Part shown: piece by piece, positions 16,819-22,386 of the stretch
How the letters are laid out: each line of letters starts with the position of its first letter
Position numbering within the stretch: position 1 is the first letter of the stretch
Program-made: the position numbers and the translations under genes
The notes under the pieces: model-generated
What the model was told of the DNA's origin: nothing
Database searches by the model: none
Seen by the model: only the letters and a program-made list of their open reading frames with translations
NCBI GenBank assembly: GCA_027063065.1
Contig: JAMOSO010000059.1
Span: 1-25,133, forward strand
DNA from: Planctomycetota bacterium
GTDB taxonomy: Bacteria; Planctomycetota; JAMOSO01
DNA length: 25,133 nucleotides
Reading direction: 5' to 3'

Positions 16819-16822
16819 TTTT

Positions 16823-17554
16823 ATGATTGCTATCATATCAGATGTTCACGGAAATTACGAAGCTCTTAAAGCTGTTTTGTCTGATATAGACTCAATAGGA
16901 GTTACAGACATTATTAGCCTTGGAGATATCATAGGGTACGGGCCTTTTCCAATAGAATGTTATCGCTTAGTCAAAGAGAAAGCCTCTATCAGGATTCTTG
17001 GCAACCACGAATATGCTATTTTAACCAACCCAAGACGATTTAATCCAATAGCAGCAGAAGCTATATATTGGACTCAACAAATAATAAAAAACACAGAAAT
17101 ACCTGCTGATATACGCAAATTAAAATCAGCTTATTTAGATTCACCTTATTTATTTGTACACGGCTCAGTTGAAAATCCTGTATTTGATTATGTAACAGAA
17201 ATTGACAACAATGCTAAATATCAAGAAATATTAGATGTCTTAACAAAACAATTTAAAAAATTTGACACCTGCTTTGTCGGGCATAATCACAAACCATTTT
17301 TATGCACTATGGACGGCACTTTATATCCGCACGAAAAGATATCAACATTTTCAATAGCCAATCAAAAATTATATGTCAGCATCGGTTCTGTTGGACAACC
17401 AAGAGATAACGATCCACGCGCTTGTTATGTGATTTTAGATGGCGATACTATCCATTACAGACGTGTTACATACAACGCAAGAAAAACTGCCAATGCTATA
17501 ATTAGACGTGGATTACCTAAAATATTAGGACAACGATTATTAAAAGGCATATAA
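16823..17554 (+). CDS. Calcineurin-like metallophosphoesterase
   Basis: Predicted two-metal phosphodiesterase or phosphatase of 243 residues. The metal-binding motifs are complete and in order: D7 and H9 (SDVHGN), D35 (LGDIIGYG), N61-H62 (LGNHEYAI), H113 (FVHGS), H154 and H156 (GHNHKP). The GDIIGYGP form is shared with small cytoplasmic family members of the YfcE/MJ0936 or diadenosine-tetraphosphatase-like type, so the substrate cannot be named. No signal peptide is present. The gene diverges from uvrC and lies 76 bases before thiG, which has its own promoter. The start codon directly follows a -10-like box with no Shine-Dalgarno sequence. Confidence 0.9.
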   Translation: MIAIISDVHGNYEALKAVLSDIDSIGVTDIISLGDIIGYGPFPIECYRLVKEKASIRILGNHEYAILTNPRRFNPIAAEAIYWTQQIIKNTEIPADIRKLKSAYLDSPYLFVHGSVENPVFDYVTEIDNNAKYQEILDVLTKQFKKFDTCFVGHNHKPFLCTMDGTLYPHEKISTFSIANQKLYVSIGSVGQPRDNDPRACYVILDGDTIHYRRVTYNARKTANAIIRRGLPKILGQRLLKGI

Positions 17555-17564
17555 ACTAACTAAC

Positions 17565-17593
17565 TTGGACAAACACCTAAACATAAGTATAAT
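17565..17593 (+). promoter_or_regulatory. thiGHS promoter
   Basis: TTGGAC (17565-17570), 17 bases, then perfect TATAAT (17588-17593); reading the -35 one base later gives TGGACA with a 16-base spacer. Predicted start near 17600 leaves about 31 bases before thiG, too short for a TPP (THI-box) riboswitch. Confidence 0.6.
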
Positions 17594-17630
17594 AGACAAT
17601 CTTTAATTATAAACATAGAAAGCTGCAAAC

Positions 17631-18413
17631 ATGAATGACTTATTAAAAATAGGCAATAAAACCTTTAATTCGCGCTTGATGTTGGGAACAGGCAAATTTG
17701 CCAACGCCTCACAAATGGTCGAAGCAATCAAAGCTTCTGGCACCCAAATCGTAACTGTAGCATTGCGACGTGTCGATGCCTCTGGTAATGCCAGCAACAT
17801 TATTGACCCTTTACTAGATTTAGACATACAGCTACTACCAAACACTTCTGGAGCAGAAGACGCACAAGAAGTTATCCGTATGGCACATTTAGCGACTGCT
17901 ATGGGCTTGCCAAAATGGGTTAAAATAGAAGTTACCCCCGATCCTCGCACATTATTACCAGATGGTATCGAAACTTTAAAAGCTGCTCAGGTATTAATAA
18001 ACGAAGGCTACACCGTGTTGCCCTACATTAATGCAGATCCAATATTAGCAAAAAAATTAGAAGAAATAGGCTGTGCTACAATAATGCCGTTAGCAGCGCC
18101 AATTGGCACAAACAAAGGCTTAACAACCAAAGATCAAATACAAATAATTATCGAACAAGCCTCCATACCAGTAGTGGTAGATGCTGGTATCGGAGCCCCT
18201 AGCCATGCCTCCGAAGCATTTGAAATAGGTGCCGATGCAATATTATTAAACACTGCCATAGCTGTGGCAAATAAACCTATAGAAATGGCAAACGCGTTTA
18301 AATTAGCGGCTCAAGCTGGTCGGCAAGCATTTAAAGCCGGCTGTGCCAACATCAACAAATACGCATCAGCATCTAGCCCTATCACAGGTCTTCTAGATAA
18401 ATTGCAAGGATAG
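17631..18413 (+). CDS. thiG: Thiazole synthase
   Basis: Forms the thiazole phosphate ring of thiamine from 1-deoxy-D-xylulose 5-phosphate, dehydroglycine and ThiS-thiocarboxylate sulfur. The 260 residues form one barrel with the Schiff-base lysine K98 in KWVKIEV, the adjacent acidic E100, TLLPDG near 107-112, a loop MPLAAPIGTNKG (152-163), and VDAGIGAPSHA (183-193). Length matches the family (250-260). The upstream Shine-Dalgarno sequence is weak (AGAAAG). First gene of thiG-thiH-thiS; thiC, thiE and thiF are not in the window. Confidence 0.96.
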   Translation: MNDLLKIGNKTFNSRLMLGTGKFANASQMVEAIKASGTQIVTVALRRVDASGNASNIIDPLLDLDIQLLPNTSGAEDAQEVIRMAHLATAMGLPKWVKIEVTPDPRTLLPDGIETLKAAQVLINEGYTVLPYINADPILAKKLEEIGCATIMPLAAPIGTNKGLTTKDQIQIIIEQASIPVVVDAGIGAPSHASEAFEIGADAILLNTAIAVANKPIEMANAFKLAAQAGRQAFKAGCANINKYASASSPITGLLDKLQG

Positions 18414-18417
18414 TCGT

Positions 18418-19536
18418 GTGAATACAAAACAAATTGACGAAGTTTTAAAAAATATAGATAGACAAAGCATTTTAAATAAAGCAAAAAATGCCACGTGCGA
18501 ACAAGTTGCAACTATTTTAAATAAAAGCCAAATCGAAGTGGAAGACATTCCCATTTTACTCTCTGACGCATCTGATTCCTTTTTAGATGTAATGGCTAAT
18601 CGCAGTCAAAATATCAGCCTACAACGTTTTGGACGCACCATTCAATTATATGTACCGCTTTACCTAAGCAATTTTTGTTCTAATATCTGTAGCTATTGCG
18701 GTTACGCGGCTAACCATAAAATCAATCGGCGAAAAATTAGTGTGGCAGAAGCCGTTAAAGAATGTCAAATATTATCCAAACAAGGTTTTCGCAATTTGCT
18801 ATTAGTATCTGGAGAAGACCGCAAACATATCACACCAGAATTTTTAGCCGAAGTTGCCCACGCCTTAAAAGATAACTTTCCCGCTTTATCTATGGAAACA
18901 CAACCATTTGAATCAGTTGCCGAATATCAAACTTGTGTCCAAGCTGGCATAGACGGCTTAACCATATACCAAGAAACCTATGATCGTAAAATATATGATC
19001 AAATACATATTAAAGGACGTAAAAAAGATTTTACAAACCGCCTGCATTGTATTGATCACGGTGGCAAAGCAGGTATGCGTCGCCTAGGTATTGGCATATT
19101 ATTAGGAATTGCAGATATGATTCCAGATGCTTACGCCTTGGCAATACATGGCAAATATCTACAACAAAAACACTGGAAATCCGTGCTATCATTTAGCTTT
19201 CCACGTATGCAACCAATGGGTACTGATTTTGAAATTAAATATCCTGTTAGCGATAAACAATTAGCTAAGTTAATATGTGTATTTAGATTAATCTTTAACG
19301 ATTCGCCAATTGTGTTATCAACCAGAGAATCATCAGATTTAAGAAATACCCTACTACCATGTGGCGTTACACAGATGTCAGCTGGAAGTAGCACAGAACC
19401 AGGTGGATATTCGGAAGATAGTAAGGCTGAAAAATCTGGCGCTCAGTTTGACATTGGCGACCAACGCAGTCCATCAGAAATGGCAAAAGTAATTACAGAT
19501 GCAGGCTACGAGCCTGTATGGAAGGATTGGCAATGA
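18418..19536 (+). CDS. thiH: 2-iminoacetate (dehydroglycine) synthase ThiH, radical SAM
   Basis: Radical SAM tyrosine lyase that makes dehydroglycine and p-cresol from tyrosine for ThiG. The GTG start at 18418 follows AAGGA by 7 bases and comes 4 bases after the thiG stop. Of 372 residues, the iron-sulfur motif CSNICSYC (C87, C91, C94; CxxxCxxC) is intact. METQPFE near 160, RRLGIGILLG and FSFPRMQP are typical of the family, as is the C-terminal SAGSSTEPGGY and QFDIGDQRSP region. Length matches E. coli ThiH (377). Choice of ThiH over the glycine oxidase ThiO fits anaerobic thiazole synthesis. Confidence 0.96.
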   Translation: MNTKQIDEVLKNIDRQSILNKAKNATCEQVATILNKSQIEVEDIPILLSDASDSFLDVMANRSQNISLQRFGRTIQLYVPLYLSNFCSNICSYCGYAANHKINRRKISVAEAVKECQILSKQGFRNLLLVSGEDRKHITPEFLAEVAHALKDNFPALSMETQPFESVAEYQTCVQAGIDGLTIYQETYDRKIYDQIHIKGRKKDFTNRLHCIDHGGKAGMRRLGIGILLGIADMIPDAYALAIHGKYLQQKHWKSVLSFSFPRMQPMGTDFEIKYPVSDKQLAKLICVFRLIFNDSPIVLSTRESSDLRNTLLPCGVTQMSAGSSTEPGGYSEDSKAEKSGAQFDIGDQRSPSEMAKVITDAGYEPVWKDWQ

Positions 19537-19733
19537 TAAACATAAAAATAAATGGTCTAAAACATTCTGTAGCAGAAGATTCTCTTTACAATATTTTAAA
19601 TAAATTAAATTATATTCAAAAATGGTCTGCCATTGAACTAAACGGCGAAATATTACAACAAACTCAGCTAAAACAAACTAATGTGCAACAAGGCGATAGT
19701 ATTGAAGTAATAACACCTGTAGGAGGTGGATGA
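19533..19733 (+). CDS. thiS: Sulfur carrier protein ThiS
   Basis: Ubiquitin-fold sulfur carrier of 66 residues whose C-terminal Gly-Gly is adenylated and thiocarboxylated before giving sulfur to ThiG. The ATG at 19533 overlaps the thiH stop (ATGA) and follows GGAAGG; an in-frame ATG five codons upstream lacks such a site. The protein starts with MINIKINGLKH and ends with TPVGGG, the expected tail. Its stop (19731-19733) directly abuts the stop of the converging gene. No thiF is seen beside it, so the activating enzyme must be elsewhere. Confidence 0.94.
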   Translation: MINIKINGLKHSVAEDSLYNILNKLNYIQKWSAIELNGEILQQTQLKQTNVQQGDSIEVITPVGGG

Positions 19734-21536
19734 TTAAACAATCAATTCAGAAATTAAATCATCAAAATCTAATGGCAATTTCAAGGTAGAACTATCGCCA
19801 CCAAATTCATTTGGATAAATGGCTATGAGTTTTTCACAACCATTTTTAAATTTCATACTTACTTCTTCAAAAACACCCTCTTCTAACTTAGTTAAATTAG
19901 CTATCACAGCAACCGCCTCTTTACCTTGCTCAATAGCGTCATCAACCTCTGTTATACACTTCATTTGATAACCATATCTCTGTAATGCGATTTCAAGCAA
20001 TCGCTCGTAACCAGAAGGATTATCAGCGCCATTAATGTCCGCCCAAATAACAAAACCTTTTTCCTCCTCAGGCAATTCTAAATCCACACACTTCTCTTCT
20101 ACTTTTAATAAAGATATAAAATCTTCTATTTCTTTCATCATATTTACTAAAAAATCTGATATTTTTAATGGCTTATTATCTAATTCTGACCATAAAGGTA
20201 AAGTGGCTATTTCTATTTTAGAATCCCCACCAGAGCCTAATTGCAAAGCCTTAGTTAATTGATCTGCCATATTAACTACAAAAGCTATTGGCATAGGATC
20301 AACCCCAGGCTTAAACCTATCATTTTTATGATGATCTAAAATAGCATCGCCTATATCTCTTGGGAACCCCCATCTATCAACTACCATCCCACCGACATAG
20401 GCATGATTAACTTCAAAGACTGAGGTTTCGGCATCTTTCATTAACCTACTGCCAGATTTTTGTCGTTGCACTACCCGAGCATATTCCTCATTTAAAAAAT
20501 CATCCAAAACCATTTTGCCAATATCGTGCAAAAGACCCGCTAAAAATGCGTCTTCAGGGTTTTCTAAGCCCAGATGTTTTGCTAAGAGTTGAGCGCAAAT
20601 GCCCGTAGATAAGGAATGTACCCAAAAATTAGACTTATTAAAGCCTTTATCTGATTCGCCCTTACTAAATAATTTCATCACTGAAAAAGTTACTGCAATA
20701 TTGCGAGTTTCTTTCATACCTATACGCACAACAGCTTCTTTGATATCTTGAATTGACCTACTTCCGCCAAAAGCTGCAGAATTAGCCCTAGTTAAAACTA
20801 AAGCTGCCACCGCAGGATCAGACTGAATAGGTTTAACTAAATCCTTTGCCGATGTATCTTCTTGTCCGCACATTCTAGAAATTTGCACCACAGAAAATGG
20901 CAAAGCTAATAAAGTCCGTACTCTTTGAATTAAAATATCAACTTTTTCTCTAGGCGATTTTACATTGCCAAAATCAACTTCTGTAACAGTATGATTAACA
21001 CCAACTTTTACATCTGCCGGAGCAGAAACCCCTATTATCTTTTGCACCTTATCTATAATAATATCATAAGTGAACGGCTTAATAATAAAATCATTAGCTC
21101 CTGCCCGCAAAGTATCTAAAACAACACTACGCTCCGATTTAGAAGTTAGCATAATAACTGGCATTTTTTCGTAATCTGCAGAGTTTCTAATACGTTTTAA
21201 AAATGTCATACCATCCATAAGTGGCATCATAATATCAAGCAAAATGACATCTATATTAGATTTACTCTTAATCAACAACTTAAGAGCCTCCTTACCATTT
21301 TCAGCTTCTAAGGTATCATAATCAGCCATTTTGAGATATTTAACTAATATTCGCCTTAAAGCACCCGTATCCTCGACCACTAAAACACGTTTAGTACCAT
21401 CAATCACTACTTCGGGTTCGGGTTCTTCCGTAGGCTTGGCAGTTGATTCTTGGGCGTTTTCTTCGGACTGCTGCGAAGTGTCCTTTTCTTGGTCGTCCGG
21501 ACTTTCCGCTTGTTCTTCCGTTTGTTCTTCACTCAT
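19734..21536 (-). CDS. Response regulator with REC, HDOD and a degenerate receiver-like C-terminus
   Basis: Cytoplasmic signalling protein of 600 residues. Residues 1-44 are a disordered-looking acidic Glu/Gln/Ser tail. The receiver domain spans about 49-168 with E55-D56, phosphoacceptor D101 in LLDIMMP, T131-S132 and K153 in IIKPF, all present. The HDOD domain spans about 195-410, with SDPAVAALVLTRANSAAFG, GLLHDIGK (H337, D338) and AILDHHK. Residues 494-600 look like a second receiver fold: FVIWADI, an amphipathic helix, VAVIANLT where an Asp would be expected, EKLIAIYPN, and LKLPLDFDDLISELI. The HDOD part usually works as a protein-interaction or output module in such proteins. A weak promoter (21544-21572) would put transcription one base before the ATG; cotranscription with the upstream membrane gene, 32 bases away, is also possible. 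Confidence 0.88.
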   Translation of the reverse strand: MSEEQTEEQAESPDDQEKDTSQQSEENAQESTAKPTEEPEPEVVIDGTKRVLVVEDTGALRRILVKYLKMADYDTLEAENGKEALKLLIKSKSNIDVILLDIMMPLMDGMTFLKRIRNSADYEKMPVIMLTSKSERSVVLDTLRAGANDFIIKPFTYDIIIDKVQKIIGVSAPADVKVGVNHTVTEVDFGNVKSPREKVDILIQRVRTLLALPFSVVQISRMCGQEDTSAKDLVKPIQSDPAVAALVLTRANSAAFGGSRSIQDIKEAVVRIGMKETRNIAVTFSVMKLFSKGESDKGFNKSNFWVHSLSTGICAQLLAKHLGLENPEDAFLAGLLHDIGKMVLDDFLNEEYARVVQRQKSGSRLMKDAETSVFEVNHAYVGGMVVDRWGFPRDIGDAILDHHKNDRFKPGVDPMPIAFVVNMADQLTKALQLGSGGDSKIEIATLPLWSELDNKPLKISDFLVNMMKEIEDFISLLKVEEKCVDLELPEEEKGFVIWADINGADNPSGYERLLEIALQRYGYQMKCITEVDDAIEQGKEAVAVIANLTKLEEGVFEEVSMKFKNGCEKLIAIYPNEFGGDSSTLKLPLDFDDLISELIV

Positions 21537-21543
21537 TGTTACA

Positions 21544-21572
21544 ATGGTAAAGGTTTATGGTAAATTCTTCAA
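21544..21572 (-). promoter_or_regulatory. Weak candidate promoter of the REC-HDOD gene
   Basis: On the minus strand, TTGAAG (21572-21567), 17 bases, TACCAT (21549-21544). It overlaps the stop of the upstream membrane gene. The -10 is part of a direct repeat TTTACCAT that occurs twice 13 bases apart. A start at 21537 would leave a one-base leader; no Shine-Dalgarno sequence precedes the ATG. Confidence 0.25.
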
Positions 21573-22255
21573 GAATTTAAGCTAACGGGCTTTTTATTTC
21601 CTCCGGCAAGCAAAGCGATAGTAACTGCGCTTAATCCCCACGCCAAAGGCAATGAAAGAGGTATGCCCAATTTAAGAAAAAAAGGATGTGTATAATACCA
21701 CACATCAAATCTCATACATATAATTTCGCCAAAGGCTCCACCAATTGCAGATATTAAAAAATACAATAAAAATTGACGTGAACGACCCCAAATTAAAAAG
21801 CCCAAACTAAAAATTAAATATACTGAAGCTATAGCTTTATCTATATTTAAAAAACAAAATATTGAATAAACAACTATCAATAGCCATCCTACAGCTTGCA
21901 TTAACAATGCTATACGTAAATGATTTTGAAACAGCTTATCAACAATCAAAGAAAGTTGCCAAAAACTAAGCATTAAAATTGGCCATATTAACGGCAGCCA
22001 AACAGGTAAGCCCTGCCAAGTAGGATTGGCGTAAACCCACAAATTAACACGGCAACACAACCATTCGCCTATTGAACCAAACAAAAAAGCAAAGATTGCC
22101 AAGCGCCTATAAAACGATGTATTGCAAAGTCTTAATATACCTATCAAAAGACCAAGTAAAATAAAAAACAAAATTATATTTAATTTAAAGACTAAACAAA
22201 TACTTGCCAATGCCAAAAAATCAACCACTAAAGGAATAACAAACTTAAAAAGCAT
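21569..22255 (-). CDS. Small multi-pass membrane protein with two similar halves
   Basis: Not a family I can name. The ATG at 22255 is chosen because a TATAAT box (22275-22270) predicts transcription from about 22263; a TTG four codons upstream would lie ahead of that. The 228 residues are almost all hydrophobic, with about six to seven membrane segments and no signal peptide. An internal duplication is plain: G63-E64-W-L-C67-C-R69, W73, Y75, P78, then GLPVWLPLIW (82-91), against G176-E177-I-I-C180-M-R182, W186, Y188, P191, then GIPLSLPLAW (197-206). The conserved Glu, Cys and Arg inside membrane segments suggest a functional site in each half. The overall look recalls small integral membrane enzymes such as lycopene-cyclase-like proteins, but this is only a resemblance. 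Upstream of the REC-HDOD gene on the same strand. Confidence 0.75.
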   Translation of the reverse strand: MLFKFVIPLVVDFLALASICLVFKLNIILFFILLGLLIGILRLCNTSFYRRLAIFAFLFGSIGEWLCCRVNLWVYANPTWQGLPVWLPLIWPILMLSFWQLSLIVDKLFQNHLRIALLMQAVGWLLIVVYSIFCFLNIDKAIASVYLIFSLGFLIWGRSRQFLLYFLISAIGGAFGEIICMRFDVWYYTHPFFLKLGIPLSLPLAWGLSAVTIALLAGGNKKPVSLNS

Positions 22256-22269
22256 TAGTAAAATCAAAC

Positions 22270-22275
22270 ATTATA
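22270..22275 (-). promoter_or_regulatory. Candidate -10 box for the membrane protein gene
   Basis: Perfect TATAAT on the minus strand, 14 bases before the chosen ATG, predicting an 8-base leader without a Shine-Dalgarno sequence. No good -35 is visible; AT-rich sequence from the terminator tail fills that position. Confidence 0.3.
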
Positions 22276-22295
22276 AACATAAGATTCGTTATAAA

Positions 22296-22334
22296 ATAAA
22301 AAAGCAATATGCCTATTTAACATAGGCATATTGC
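22296..22334 (-). terminator. Rho-independent terminator of the large surface-protein gene
   Basis: A perfect 13-bp stem, GCAATATGCCTAT (22304-22316) against ATAGGCATATTGC (22322-22334), with a 5-base loop. Read on the minus strand it is followed by TTTTTTATTTTA. It lies 52 bases after the stop of the gene at 22387. Confidence 0.85.
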
Positions 22335-22386
22335 AATATTAAAATAAAGATATTCTCCTCTATTAATATAGAAATGAATAAATTAC

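Noticed and set aside
17555-17630. TPP riboswitch upstream of thiG
   Set aside because: The gap is only 76 bp, a good promoter occupies its middle and no CTGAGA-type core is present.
22304-22334. Hairpin as part of a repeat family or attachment site
   Set aside because: It is followed by a T-run on the strand of the gene it trails, which explains it as an intrinsic terminator; no second copy was noticed in the window.
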